A stretch of 64,000 nt of DNA from JACCYU01 sp050740315 (lineage in GTDB: Bacteria > Pseudomonadota > Gammaproteobacteria > JACCYU01), in assembly GCA_050740315.1 (NCBI GenBank), contig JBOIDC010000008.1, forward strand, positions 1 to 64,000, given 5' to 3'. Position numbers and translations under genes: made by a program. Position 1 is the first letter of the stretch; each line of letters starts with the position of its first letter. The notes under the pieces are model-generated. The model saw only the letters and a program-made list of their open reading frames with translations. It had not been told where the DNA came from and did no database searches. This document shows positions 32,300 through 41,240 of the stretch, in pieces.

Positions 32300-34210
32300 A
32301 TGAGACATTTCATCGCACTGCTTTTGTTGTTCCCGCCGGGATTGGCGCTGGCCGACGCTTCCTTGCAAAACCTGATCCAGATGCTGGATTACGTCGGCGT
32401 CGATTATCCGGAAGCGGTGGCGGATGGGAAAGTGGTCAACGCCGCGGAATACCAGGAGATGCAGGATTTCGCGGCGGGCATAGCCGCGCAGACGACACAA
32501 TTACCGGCTTCGCCGGTCAGGTCGCGACTGCGCGCGCGCGCCGATGAGCTGGCGCGATTGATCGAGTCACGCGCCCCGGCGCGTGAAATCAGTGATATCA
32601 CGTCGTCCATGCGCTCAATGGTCATGCGCGAATATCAGGTGACGGCCGTCCCGCAAGATCCGCCTGATTTCAAGCTGGCGCGCCGGCTTTATGCGCAATC
32701 CTGCGCGGGTTGTCACGGCGCGAGTGGTCAGGGTGATGGTGCGCTGGCGGCCGGGCTGGAACCGTCGCCGACCAACTTTCGTGAGCCTGCGCGTTACCGC
32801 CAGCGAACGCTGTATGGGCTTTATAACACGATCACCCTGGGTGTCGAAGGCACCGCGATGCGGGCGTTTCAAAATCTGAGCGAACACGAGCGCTGGAGTC
32901 TGGCGTTTTACGTTGGCCGGCTGGGCGCCGCAGCCGCCGCTATCGAGCAGGGTGAACAAAGCTGGCGCAGCAGTCAGGAGCGGCCAGCGCTGGCTGATCT
33001 GCAAAGCATGACGACGAGCACGCCGGCGGAGGCGGAACGACAGTACGGCGAGGATGCGGCCGGAGTCATGGCATATCTGCGCGCGCAACCGGACGTAGTA
33101 TTCGAGCGCAGCGCGAGCCCGTTGACATACACGCGCCGGCAGCTCGGCAAAAGCTTCGCCCTGTACCGCGACGGCGACGCCGATGCGGCTTATCAGGCCG
33201 CGGTTACGGCGTATCTGGAGGGTTTCGAACTGGTCGAAGGCGGGCTCGATACCGTCGCGAGCGGCCTGCGGATCAGCATCGAAGACGCGATGACGCAGTA
33301 TCGCAATATGCTTCGCCAGCATGCGCCGGTCGATGCCGTGCGTCAGCAGCTCGAAAGCTCGTACACCTTGCTCGATGAGGCCGGCAGGCGGCTGGAGGCG
33401 GCAGCGCTGGCCGGCGGGACCGCATTCGCGGCCGCGATGATCATTCTGCTGCGGGAAGGTCTGGAAGCGCTGCTCATCGTCGCCGCGCTGATGGCGTTTT
33501 TGATCAAGACCGGGCGCCGCGATGGTCTGCCCTATCTGCACGCGGGCTGGGCCGGCGCGCTGGCGCTGGGCATCGTGACCTGGCTGGTGTCGACCTATCT
33601 GATCGACATCAGCGGCGCGGGGCGCGAACTCACCGAAGGCGCCGCCGCGCTGTTGGCCGCGGGTGTGTTGTTCTACGTAGGGTTCTGGATGCACGACAAG
33701 ACACACGCCCAGCAATGGCAACGGTTCATCCGCGGCAGCGTGCAAAAAGCGTTGGGCCGCGGCACGTTGTGGGGCCTGGCGGGTCTGTCGTTCATCGCCG
33801 TGTATCGCGAGGTTTTAGAGACAGTATTGTTCTATCAGGCGCTGTGGGCGCAGACGGATGCCGCGGGGCATGGTATGGTCCTGGCTGGCATGGGCGCGGC
33901 TGCCGCGGCGCTGGCGATCATTGCCTGGCTTATTCTGCGTTACAGCGTGCGTTTGCCGCTGCGCCAGTTCTTCGCCGCCACCGGCGTGTTCATGTTCGCC
34001 TTGGCGGTAATTCTCGCCGGCAACGGCGTGGCCGCCCTGCAGGAAGCGGGCAGGTTGCCGATCAGTGCGATACCTTTCCCGCGTATCGAGATCCTGGGCG
34101 TCTATCCCAATCTGCAAAGCCTGATGGCGCAGGCAAGTCTGATCGCGCTGGCATTGCTGCTGATCTGGAGCAGTAACGCGCGCCGCGCCGCCCGCAGAAT
34201 GGGCTCATAA
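32300..34210 (+). CDS. FTR1-family iron permease fused to a cytochrome c domain
   Basis: Inner-membrane high-affinity iron transporter. The 636-residue protein opens with a signal peptide (MRHFIALLLLFPPGLALA). A helical periplasmic segment (to about 120) leads to a c-type cytochrome domain with heme motif CAGCHG at 135-140 and a distal Met probably in GTAMRAF. A second helical region follows (about 230-370), then the FTR1 membrane domain with seven or so helices. Its two iron-binding motifs are REGLE (385-389) and the variant REVLE (503-507). This domain order resembles iron permeases where the cytochrome supplies redox control at uptake, as EfeO/EfeB do in other systems (inference). A Fur box immediately upstream indicates iron-repressed expression. 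Confidence 0.92.
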   Translation: MRHFIALLLLFPPGLALADASLQNLIQMLDYVGVDYPEAVADGKVVNAAEYQEMQDFAAGIAAQTTQLPASPVRSRLRARADELARLIESRAPAREISDITSSMRSMVMREYQVTAVPQDPPDFKLARRLYAQSCAGCHGASGQGDGALAAGLEPSPTNFREPARYRQRTLYGLYNTITLGVEGTAMRAFQNLSEHERWSLAFYVGRLGAAAAAIEQGEQSWRSSQERPALADLQSMTTSTPAEAERQYGEDAAGVMAYLRAQPDVVFERSASPLTYTRRQLGKSFALYRDGDADAAYQAAVTAYLEGFELVEGGLDTVASGLRISIEDAMTQYRNMLRQHAPVDAVRQQLESSYTLLDEAGRRLEAAALAGGTAFAAAMIILLREGLEALLIVAALMAFLIKTGRRDGLPYLHAGWAGALALGIVTWLVSTYLIDISGAGRELTEGAAALLAAGVLFYVGFWMHDKTHAQQWQRFIRGSVQKALGRGTLWGLAGLSFIAVYREVLETVLFYQALWAQTDAAGHGMVLAGMGAAAAALAIIAWLILRYSVRLPLRQFFAATGVFMFALAVILAGNGVAALQEAGRLPISAIPFPRIEILGVYPNLQSLMAQASLIALALLLIWSSNARRAARRMGS

Positions 34211-34393
34211 GGCGCCCCGGCGTATTGACTGACGTATTAAGGGATAGTCGGCCGTTCGCGCAAGGCCACTTGATCTCGCGGACTCGGGTTTCGCCGGGTT
34301 GAACCTGTTCGGCGTGTGCGCTTCCAAATAATGACCGCGGCACCTGGCTTGAAACCGCGTCGCGCACGGCAACGGCGATTTGAGAGGAGCACA

Positions 34394-34705
34394 ATGGACA
34401 AAGCCGCTTTTTCGATTGGGCAGATCGTGCACCACAAGATGTTCGAGTATCGTGGCGTGATTTACGATGTCGATGCGACTTTCGAGGGTACAGATGCGTG
34501 GTACCAGCAGGTGGCGCGCTCGCGGCCGCCACGGGATAAACCCTGGTACCATGTCTTGGTCGATGGTCAGAACGTGCAGACCTACGTGGCCGAGCGGCAT
34601 CTCGAAGCGGATGCCAATCCCAGCCCAGTCGATCACCCGTTAATACGAAGGCTGTTCAGTGATTTCGAAAATGGCTCGTATACGATGCCTTATAGCCGCA
34701 ACTGA
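34394..34705 (+). CDS. hspQ: Heat shock protein HspQ (YccV domain)
   Basis: Small cytoplasmic protein with the hemimethylated-DNA-binding YccV domain; in E. coli HspQ affects DnaA stability and acts as a Lon specificity enhancer. The 103-residue product has the family pattern FSIGQIVHHKMFEYRGVIYDVD, DKPWYHVLVDG and TYVAERHLE. ATG 34394 follows GAGGAG. A CTTGAAA element lies just upstream but is too close to the start to be a sensible sigma32 promoter. Probably monocistronic. Confidence 0.92.
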   Translation: MDKAAFSIGQIVHHKMFEYRGVIYDVDATFEGTDAWYQQVARSRPPRDKPWYHVLVDGQNVQTYVAERHLEADANPSPVDHPLIRRLFSDFENGSYTMPYSRN

Positions 34706-34754
34706 GCACGGCGCTTGCTGAGCGATGACGCGGCGTTAATACTGTTTATCGTGC

Positions 34755-35216
34755 ATGGCCATGCTCGACACGCTAAGGGCGCTATTTACCGCGGGTGACG
34801 ACGGCGGCGATCAGCCGACCGCGCACACGTTACATATGGCCGCGGCCGCCTTGTTGCTGGAAGTCGGGCGCGCCGACTTCAAGGTGCAGGACGAGGAGGT
34901 GAAGGCGATCGCCGCGGCGCTCAAGCGGCGCTTTGCCTTCAGCGATGACGAGACACGGGTGCTGGTCGATCTTGCGCTGGAACAGAACAAGGAGACCGTG
35001 TCGCTGCACCCGTTCGTGCGGTTGATCAACGATCATTTTACCGTCGCGCAAAAGTGCCAGGTTATCGAGGATATGTGGCACGTCGCGTATGCGGATCGCG
35101 CGCTGGATAAGTACGAGGAAGCCCAGATCCGCAAGATCGCGGATCTCCTGTATGTGCCGCACAAAGATTTCATCCGCGCAAAACTGCGCACTCAGGAAGC
35201 GTTTGGCGATAACTAG
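34755..35216 (+). CDS. TerB-like family protein
   Basis: A 153-residue all-helical protein of the TerB/tellurite resistance-like family (COG4103 type). Recognisable are HMAAAALLLEVGRADFKVQDEE, the VLVDLALEQ segment and the second acidic half VIEDMWHVAYADRALDKYEE, which together form the two metal-binding helical repeats. ATG 34755 is used; ATG 34761 is an alternative. It lies 49 bp after hspQ on the same strand and converges with the HU-like gene. No other ter genes are present, so tellurite resistance should not be assumed. Confidence 0.82.
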   Translation: MAMLDTLRALFTAGDDGGDQPTAHTLHMAAAALLLEVGRADFKVQDEEVKAIAAALKRRFAFSDDETRVLVDLALEQNKETVSLHPFVRLINDHFTVAQKCQVIEDMWHVAYADRALDKYEEAQIRKIADLLYVPHKDFIRAKLRTQEAFGDN

Positions 35217-35281
35217 CGTCGTCGCCCCGCCGATGGTGTTGCGCGTACTCCCCGGTCAGCGCAGCACCTTGTTGCCACCCG

Positions 35282-35617
35282 TCAGACCATGTCTTTCAGG
35301 CCCTTGAGTGGCTGAATCTTCACCGCCTTGCGCGCCGGCTTTGCCTTGAAAATGGTTTCCTCGCCCGTGAAGGGGTTGGTGCCCTTGCGCGCCTTGGTGG
35401 CCGGCTTCTTGACCACCTTTATTTTCATCAGACCCGGCAGATTGAAAAGTCCCGCGTTGCGCGACTTCAGGCTTTTCGCGATCAGGCCCTGCAGTGAATC
35501 CAGTACGGCGCTCACCTGTTTGCGGCTGACGCCCGTATCTTCGGCGATGTGATTCAGTATCTCTGATTTCGTTGGCGGTTTCTTGACGGCATTGACGGCG
35601 TTTTGTTTGGTAGCCAT
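35282..35617 (-). CDS. HU-family DNA-binding protein
   Basis: A 111-residue histone-like protein. ATG 35617 follows AAGGAG. The first 20 residues are basic and flexible (MATKQNAVNAVKKPPTKSE), longer than in classical HU (90 residues). The rest matches the HU/IHF fold: ILNHIAEDTGVSRKQVSAVLDSLQGLIAKSL helices, the FNLPGLMKIKVVKKPATKAR strand, and the arm region ARKGTNPFTGEETIFKAKPARKAVKI, where TNP corresponds to the intercalating proline region. Likely a nucleoid protein of the HU superfamily rather than HU itself; a gene-specific name is not justified. Confidence 0.85.
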   Translation of the reverse strand: MATKQNAVNAVKKPPTKSEILNHIAEDTGVSRKQVSAVLDSLQGLIAKSLKSRNAGLFNLPGLMKIKVVKKPATKARKGTNPFTGEETIFKAKPARKAVKIQPLKGLKDMV

Positions 35618-35781
35618 TGATTGCTCCTTAACACTTCTCGTTGGACTGGGACGGCACGGGAAACGCCCTTTCGATGCCGATATGCTCATTCGGCATCTTA
35701 GTTGTAGGGTGAAATTTTTTTGCAATCTTAAGTTGAACCGCCGCGGCTGACAAGATGTCTGCGTCGACAAACCCGCTCAAA

Positions 35782-36402
35782 TCATTTGCGCTCATTGACT
35801 TGAGCCGGGCTGCGGCAAAAACGATAAAGCGCAATCTCACCCAGCAGATTGGGCAACAGACGCATACCCCAGCTGCTACGGTGTTCGAAATCCACGGCGG
35901 TGCGTTCCAGAATCGTGATCCGCTGGTGTTGACACAGGGCCTCAAAATCCTTGAGCGAGCATAAGTGAATGTTGGGCGTGTCGTACCAGTCGCTCGGCAG
36001 CGCGCGGGTGATCGGCATGCGCCCGCCCAGCGCCAGATGCAGGCGGCTCTGCCAGTGGCCGATATTGGGAAAGGTGACAATGCCCTCGCGACCGACTCTC
36101 AGCATCTCGCCCAGCAGGCTGGCGGGGTAATACACCGCTTGCAGGGTCTGGGTCATAACCACGTAATCGAAGGAATCCTCGTCGAAGAAGTCCGCAAGCC
36201 CGGCGTCGAGATCGGTCTGAATAACCTGCACGCCGCGTTCGATGCAGCGCGTGATGTTGTCGTCGTCGATCTCGAGACCGTAGCCGGTCACTTGTCGAGT
36301 GTCGCGCAGGTGCTCCAGCAGGGTGCCGTCTCCGCAGCCCAGGTCCAGCACGCGCGTACCGGGTTGAACCCACTCGCTGATGATTTCCAGATCCGGGCGC
36401 AT
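35782..36402 (-). CDS. metW: Methionine biosynthesis protein MetW
   Basis: Class I methyltransferase-fold protein that partners MetX in proteobacterial methionine synthesis. The 206-residue product has the SAM-binding loop VLDLGCGDGTLLEHL, the acidic second-strand end YGLEID, and MetW-typical VVMTQTLQAVYYPASLLGEMLRVG and FPNIGHWQSRLHL. Its start overlaps the metX stop in a TGATG arrangement, the usual metX-metW coupling. MetW is thought to support the acyltransferase; enzymatic methyl transfer has not, to my knowledge, been the accepted role. Confidence 0.94.
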   Translation of the reverse strand: MRPDLEIISEWVQPGTRVLDLGCGDGTLLEHLRDTRQVTGYGLEIDDDNITRCIERGVQVIQTDLDAGLADFFDEDSFDYVVMTQTLQAVYYPASLLGEMLRVGREGIVTFPNIGHWQSRLHLALGGRMPITRALPSDWYDTPNIHLCSLKDFEALCQHQRITILERTAVDFEHRSSWGMRLLPNLLGEIALYRFCRSPAQVNERK

Positions 36403-37556
36403 CAGCGTCGCGGCTCCAGTTCCTTTGCCACGCGCCGCATGTAGGTGCCCAGCACGTTGAGATATTGCGGAATTGGCATCAGAAAGGCGTCGTGCCCCTG
36501 ATTCGCCTCGATGACCGCGTACGTCACCTGCCGGTCGGCGTCCAGCAGCGCCCGCGCAATCTCGCGCGAACGCGCTGGCGCGAAACGCCAGTCGCCCGTG
36601 AACGAGATCAGCAGAAATCGCGCGCTGGCGCGGGCAAACGCCTCGGCTAGACTATTATTGTAATCGGCGGCGGGATCGAAATAATCCAGCACCTTGGTCA
36701 TCAGCAGGTATGTATTGGCGTCGAAGCGGTCGACGAATGACTGGCCCTGATGGCGCAGATAACTCTCGACCTGAAAGTCCACGTCGTAACCGAAATTCAG
36801 TTTGCCTTCGTGCAGTTCACGGCCGAATTTGGCGCGCATGGCGTCATCGGACAGATACGTGATATGCCCGATCATGCGCGCCAGCATCAGGCCGCGCGCG
36901 GGCACCGTGTCGTGACCGTAATAATCTCCGCCATGGAAGTCGGGGTCGGTATAAATCGCCCGGCGCGCCACCTCGTTGAACGCGATGTTCTGCGCGGAAA
37001 GCCGCGCCGCCGCGGCGATGACCACCGCGTGGCGTATGCGATCCGGGTAATCGATGGCCCACTGCATGGCCTGCATGCCGCCGAGCGAGCCGCCGACCAC
37101 GGCCGCCCATTGTCCGATTCCCAGCGCATCGGCAAAGCGCGCCTGTTCACGCACCCAGTCTTTCACGGTCACCACCGGAAAGTCGGCGCCATAATGTTTG
37201 CCGGTTTCCGGATTGATGCTGCTGGGGCCGGTAGACCCCCGGCAACCACCCAGGTTGTTGGGGCACACGACGAAAAATTTGTCGGTATCAAAGGGTTTGC
37301 CCGGCCCCACGCAGGCGTCCCACCAGCCCGGTTTACGATCGGACATGCCGTGATATCCGGCCGCATGCTGGTCGCCCGACAAGGCATGACAAACCAACAC
37401 CGCATTCGAACGATCCCCGTTGAGCTTTCCATAAGCCTCGTACGCGAGATCGAACTGGCTCAGCTCGCGGCCGCAGTCGAGCGCCAGCGGTTCGTCAAAG
37501 TGCAGGGTTTGAGGCGCAACGACGCCGACTGAATCAGCGGGAAAACCGACGGACAT
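36402..37556 (-). CDS. metX: Homoserine O-acyltransferase (MetX type)
   Basis: First committed step of methionine synthesis from homoserine, acetyl- or succinyl-CoA dependent. The 384-residue alpha/beta-hydrolase-fold protein has the nucleophile elbow GGSLGGMQ (Ser157), the GCRGSTGPSSINP segment and the C-terminal catalytic EANQGHDAFL (Asp and His). Acyl specificity cannot be set safely from sequence here; several gammaproteobacterial MetX proteins coupled to metW are succinyltransferases. The gene is transcribed with metW, and metF, ahcY and metK occur elsewhere in this window. Confidence 0.93.
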   Translation of the reverse strand: MSVGFPADSVGVVAPQTLHFDEPLALDCGRELSQFDLAYEAYGKLNGDRSNAVLVCHALSGDQHAAGYHGMSDRKPGWWDACVGPGKPFDTDKFFVVCPNNLGGCRGSTGPSSINPETGKHYGADFPVVTVKDWVREQARFADALGIGQWAAVVGGSLGGMQAMQWAIDYPDRIRHAVVIAAAARLSAQNIAFNEVARRAIYTDPDFHGGDYYGHDTVPARGLMLARMIGHITYLSDDAMRAKFGRELHEGKLNFGYDVDFQVESYLRHQGQSFVDRFDANTYLLMTKVLDYFDPAADYNNSLAEAFARASARFLLISFTGDWRFAPARSREIARALLDADRQVTYAVIEANQGHDAFLMPIPQYLNVLGTYMRRVAKELEPRR

Positions 37557-37683
37557 GCGGGTACAACACTGGTGTGTTTAAGCAGGGCAATAGTGTATAG
37601 GCAATGGGCACGAGGTGTAAGAAATCTTGGTCGAAGCGAATCGGCGGGGGCCTGAACCTTCGTCAGGGGCGACCGCTGGCTTT

Positions 37684-38238
37684 CTAGTACAGCGAGCGCA
37701 GCACGATCAGGAGGACATACAGGCCGATGATAACCGCCAGTGGCGACAGGTCGACCATGCCGATCGGCGGCAGCACCCGCCGCACGGGTTGCAGAAGCGG
37801 TCGCGTGAGGTCGCGCAGAATCCCTACCGCCGGATTTTCGTACGCCTGCGCGGGCGCGACCCAGCTGATGACGGCCTGCACGATCAGGGCGAAGATAAAG
37901 ATGTAGATCAGCAGCTCCGTGAGCTGAATGACCGCGATTATAAACAGGGCCGGAAAGCTCAGCGCGCCGCCGGCGATCATCGCCAGCAAGGTCAGTTCGA
38001 GCATTTTCAGCACCAGGATCAACAAGACCGATGCGGTGTCCACGCGGCCGACGCTGGGGATAACACGGCGCAGGGGAATCAGCACCGGGTTGGTAATCGT
38101 TACCAGAAACTGGGAGAGCGGATTGTAAAAATCCGCCCTGACCAGCGCCAGCAGCATGCGCAGCATCACAGCGGCGATGTAAAGCGTAAAAAGTGTATGA
38201 ATCAGAAATGCCGAGACATTGCTCGCGACATCATTCAT
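37684..38238 (-). CDS. yggT: YggT family membrane protein
   Basis: A 184-residue inner-membrane protein with two copies of the YggT unit. Each copy has a hydrophobic helix, a loop with the basic/proline signature (TNPVLIPLRRVIPSVGRVD; TRPLLQPVRRVLPPIGMVD) and a second helix ending the unit (LLILVLKMLELTLL; AVIIGLYVLLIVL). The family affects ion and osmotic behaviour in E. coli but has no defined biochemistry. It begins 2 bases after the proC stop, in the conserved order yggS-proC-yggT. Confidence 0.92.
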   Translation of the reverse strand: MNDVASNVSAFLIHTLFTLYIAAVMLRMLLALVRADFYNPLSQFLVTITNPVLIPLRRVIPSVGRVDTASVLLILVLKMLELTLLAMIAGGALSFPALFIIAVIQLTELLIYIFIFALIVQAVISWVAPAQAYENPAVGILRDLTRPLLQPVRRVLPPIGMVDLSPLAVIIGLYVLLIVLRSLY

Positions 38239-38240
38239 GC

Positions 38241-39071
38241 CTAACCCTCCGCAAATTCTTCGGCCAGTTCCTGAGCCCGGCGATACGCCGCAGTCACGGC
38301 GCGCTCGAAGTGCCGGTGCAAATCGCCGCGCTCAAGCTCCGCGACGGCGCATTCGGTGGTGCCGCCTTTGGAGGTGACGCGGGCGCGCAACGCAGCCGGC
38401 GCCTCGCTGCTCGATAACGCCATTCTGGCGGCGCCCAGCGCGGTCTGTAACGTCAATGGCCGTGCGACCTCCGGCCTCAGGCCCAGTTGCACTGCCGCTT
38501 GTTCCATTGCCTCCATCACCAGCAGAAAATAAGCAGGCCCGCTGCCCGATAGCGCGGTGACCACATCGAGCAGCAATTCGTCTTCGACCCAGACGGCAAC
38601 CCCTACGGCCTGCAACACGCGCTGCGCGAGCGCGCGTTGAGCCGCATCTGCTTGTGCATTGGCGTATAAGCCCGTGGCGGCACTCTTGACCAGCGCGGGG
38701 GTGTTTGGCATGCAGCGTACGATGGCCAGCCCGCCGCCCAGCCAGCGCTCCAGTGCGGCTGCGCGAACCCCGGCGGCGATCGATACGATCAACGGCTTGC
38801 GCGTCTGCACCTGGACCGCCAGCGCCCGGGCGACAGGATTCAACATCTGTGGTTTTACAGCGAACAGCAGGACATCGCCGTGATCGACGACCAGCGCGTT
38901 TTCCCCGGTGATATGCAGCGCACCGAATTCGCGGGACAGCAGTTGCCGTTGACTTGCATCGGGATCGGCAACCCATAAGCGATCTTGCGGCCAGCCGTCA
39001 GCCACCAGACCGCCGATCAGCGCGCGCGCCATATTGCCGCCGCCGATAAACCCAATCGTGGGGCTAGTCAT
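38241..39071 (-). CDS. proC: Pyrroline-5-carboxylate reductase
   Basis: Final step of proline synthesis, reducing pyrroline-5-carboxylate with NAD(P)H. The 276-residue protein begins with the Rossmann motif IGFIGGGNMARALIGGL, has VLLFAVKPQ, and closes with the family signature SGSGPAYFLLVMEAMEQAAVQLGL and TSKGGTTECAVAELE. Length is normal. It is followed almost at once by yggT and preceded by an 80-bp gap to yggS that contains part of a 15-nt tandem repeat. Confidence 0.95.
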   Translation of the reverse strand: MTSPTIGFIGGGNMARALIGGLVADGWPQDRLWVADPDASQRQLLSREFGALHITGENALVVDHGDVLLFAVKPQMLNPVARALAVQVQTRKPLIVSIAAGVRAAALERWLGGGLAIVRCMPNTPALVKSAATGLYANAQADAAQRALAQRVLQAVGVAVWVEDELLLDVVTALSGSGPAYFLLVMEAMEQAAVQLGLRPEVARPLTLQTALGAARMALSSSEAPAALRARVTSKGGTTECAVAELERGDLHRHFERAVTAAYRRAQELAEEFAEG

Positions 39072-39120
39072 GGCTGGCAGTCCTCATGGCCGGCAATGAT
39101 ACACGCCCACGCGCCCAAGG

Positions 39121-39180
39121 TTGAACCTCAAGGGCTTGAATCTCACCGCGTTTAACCTCGGGGGATTGAGCCTTTCGCGC
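39121..39180 (+). repeat. Four tandem degenerate 15-nt units
   Basis: Units start at 39121, 39136, 39151 and 39166, each with the form TTGAACCTC followed by six variable bases (TTGAACCTCAAGGGC is the first). Read on the + strand in frame they give LNLKG-LNLTA-FNLGG-LSLSR, a pentapeptide-like pattern. The block spans the 3' end of yggS and the proC leader on the - strand. Its role, if any, is unknown. Confidence 0.5.
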
Positions 39181-39889
39181 GGACCCTCGCGCCAAAAATC
39201 GCGGTGCCGATGCGCACCATGGTGGCGCCCTCGGCGATGGCGGCTTCCACATCGCCGCTCATGCCCATGGACAATTCGGCAAGCCGATGACCACGGCGAT
39301 TGAGATCATCGAGTGCCTTGCGCACCAGCGCGAAGCTCTTGCACTGGCTGGCGAAATCGCGCGTCGCCGCCGGGATGGCCATGAGACCGCACAAGGCCAG
39401 GTTTTCCAGCTCCGCGACCTGCTCCGCCAGCGCCGGCAAATGCCCGACGAGCACGCCCGCCTTGCCGGTTTCCCGATCGATATTCACTTGCAGGCAAATC
39501 TTCAGCGGTGTTGACCCCGCCGCTCGCTGGGCGCTGAGCCGCGTGGCGAGCTTCAGGCGGTCAACGCTGTGCACCCATTCGAAATGTTTGGCGACACCGC
39601 CGGTCTTGTTGGCTTGCAAAGGCCCAATGTAGTGCCAGCTCAAACCCCGGTGCGGCTCGTTGAGTTGGGCGATCTTCGGCGCGGCCTCTTGCAGGTAATT
39701 TTCGCCGAACGCGTACTGTCCGCATGCGGCTGCGGCGGCGATCCGCGTGGCCGACTGTGCCTTGCTGGCGGCGATCAAGATTACGCTATCTGGAGCGCGG
39801 CCGTAGCGCTGCTCCGCGCAGGCGATCCGCTCTCGCACCCGCGCGATGCGTCCGCATAAGTCATTTGTCGATGCGGTATCAGACGGCAT
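39152..39889 (-). CDS. yggS: Pyridoxal phosphate homeostasis protein (YggS/PLPBP)
   Basis: PLP-binding regulatory protein of the alanine-racemase-like fold, with no known catalysis. Family landmarks are LIAASKAQSA (the PLP lysine in ASK), FGENYLQEAAPK, WHYIGPLQANK, CLQVNIDRETGKAG and LSMGMSGDVEAAIAEGATMVRIGTAIFG. ATG 39889 is used, giving 245 residues; an in-frame TTG at 39901 with GGAG eight bases ahead could be the real start. The extreme C-terminus overlaps the 15-nt repeat block. Divergent from pilT across about 277 bp, as in related bacteria. Confidence 0.93.
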   Translation of the reverse strand: MPSDTASTNDLCGRIARVRERIACAEQRYGRAPDSVILIAASKAQSATRIAAAAACGQYAFGENYLQEAAPKIAQLNEPHRGLSWHYIGPLQANKTGGVAKHFEWVHSVDRLKLATRLSAQRAAGSTPLKICLQVNIDRETGKAGVLVGHLPALAEQVAELENLALCGLMAIPAATRDFASQCKSFALVRKALDDLNRRGHRLAELSMGMSGDVEAAIAEGATMVRIGTAIFGARVRAKGSIPRG

Positions 39890-40166
39890 TTTGGCATTCA
39901 AATCTCGCGCTCCATTGAGCAATACGTCATCACGGAAAGTTAACGACTGAACGCAGCGCGTGGGTGTGCTGTGCGTAAATACCCTGCTCGCGCTCGCGTA
40001 CCTTCCGTACCTTTAGTCATTCCAAACCCACGCTCTGTCGCTTTTCCGTAAAGCCATTGCCGGCGGGTTGTTAACATCTCGATCATTTAGGTGCAAGACC
40101 TTGCGGTGCGTTCGCATATTGTCGCGGCATGCCCGCATATCAATGAATTAAGCAATCGAGGACTGA

Positions 40167-41201
40167 ATGGACATCGCGCAACTGCTTGCTTTCAGTGTAA
40201 AAAACGGCGCATCGGACCTCCATCTGTCCGCCGGACTGCCGCCCATGATACGTGTCGACGGCGATGTGCGCCGTATCAATGTGCCCGCCATGCAGCACAA
40301 GGACGTGCACGATATGGTGTACGACATCATGAACGACAAGCAGCGCAAGGCGTACGAGGAATTTTTGGAAACCGACTTCTCGTTCGAGATCCCGGGCCTG
40401 GCGCGCTTCCGCGTCAACGCCTTCAACCAGAACCGCGGCGCAGGCGCGGTGTTTCGTACCATCCCGACCAAAATCCTGACCCTGGAGCAGCTGGGTTGCC
40501 CCGGCATCTTCGTGGACATCGCCTCATATCCACGCGGTCTCGTGCTGGTCACGGGGCCGACCGGTTCCGGCAAATCCACGACCCTGGCTGCGATGATCCA
40601 CCATAAAAACGAGGTCGAGTACGGACACATTCTCACTATCGAAGACCCGATCGAGTTCGTGCATGACAGCAAGAAATGCCTGATCAATCAACGTGAGGTA
40701 CATCGCGACACGCAAGGTTTTAACCAGGCTCTGCGATCCGCATTGCGCGAGGATCCGGATACCATTCTGGTGGGCGAAATGCGCGATCTGGAGACCATCC
40801 GCCTGGCCCTGACCGCCGCCGAAACCGGACATCTCGTGTTCGGTACCCTGCACACCAGCTCGGCCGCCAAGACCATCGATCGTATCGTCGACGTGTTCCC
40901 GGCCGCGGAAAAGGCCATGGTGCGATCGATGCTGTCGGAGTCCCTGCGCGCGGTGATCTCGCAGACCCTGTGCAAAAAGATCGGCGGCGGGCGCGTGGCC
41001 GCTCACGAGATCATGATCGGCACGCCCGCGATCCGCAATCTCATCCGCGAAGACAAGATCGCGCAGATGTATTCCGTCATCCAGACCAGCCATGGCATCG
41101 GCATGCAAACGCTGGATCAGAACCTGAAAGACCTCACCACGCGCGGTCTGGTGGCCAAGGAAGAGGCGCGCCGGAAGGCGGCCAATAAAGATAATTTTTA
41201 G
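40167..41201 (+). CDS. pilT: Type IV pilus retraction ATPase PilT
   Basis: Hexameric AAA-like ATPase that depolymerises type IV pili at the cytoplasmic face of the inner membrane and powers twitching. The 344-residue protein has Walker A GPTGSGKS (130-137), the Asp box ILTIEDPIEFVH, Walker B TILVGEMRDLETI, the His box GTLHTSSAAKTIDRIVDVFP and the C-terminal AIRNLIREDK retraction motif. ATG 40167 follows GAGG. It leads a three-gene run with pilU and a second pilU-like gene. Confidence 0.97.
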   Translation: MDIAQLLAFSVKNGASDLHLSAGLPPMIRVDGDVRRINVPAMQHKDVHDMVYDIMNDKQRKAYEEFLETDFSFEIPGLARFRVNAFNQNRGAGAVFRTIPTKILTLEQLGCPGIFVDIASYPRGLVLVTGPTGSGKSTTLAAMIHHKNEVEYGHILTIEDPIEFVHDSKKCLINQREVHRDTQGFNQALRSALREDPDTILVGEMRDLETIRLALTAAETGHLVFGTLHTSSAAKTIDRIVDVFPAAEKAMVRSMLSESLRAVISQTLCKKIGGGRVAAHEIMIGTPAIRNLIREDKIAQMYSVIQTSHGIGMQTLDQNLKDLTTRGLVAKEEARRKAANKDNF

Positions 41202-41240
41202 TAAACCTTAGAAACGGGGCGTACCGGAGACCACAAGCTG

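Noticed and set aside
34348..34354. CTTGAAA resembling a sigma32 -35 element upstream of hspQ
   Set aside because: At the normal spacing the -10 would fall at GGCGATTT, which matches poorly, and transcription would start on the ribosome binding site.
34755..35216. Tellurite resistance operon from the TerB-like gene
   Set aside because: No other ter genes are present; isolated TerB-like proteins are common and not evidence of tellurite resistance.
37651..37669. CCTGA/TCAGG stem between metX and yggT
   Set aside because: Five base pairs in GC-rich DNA with no T run is within chance.
39890..40166. Possible small RNA or tRNA in the yggS-pilT gap
   Set aside because: No cloverleaf, terminator or conserved RNA motif is visible; the gap probably holds divergent promoters only.
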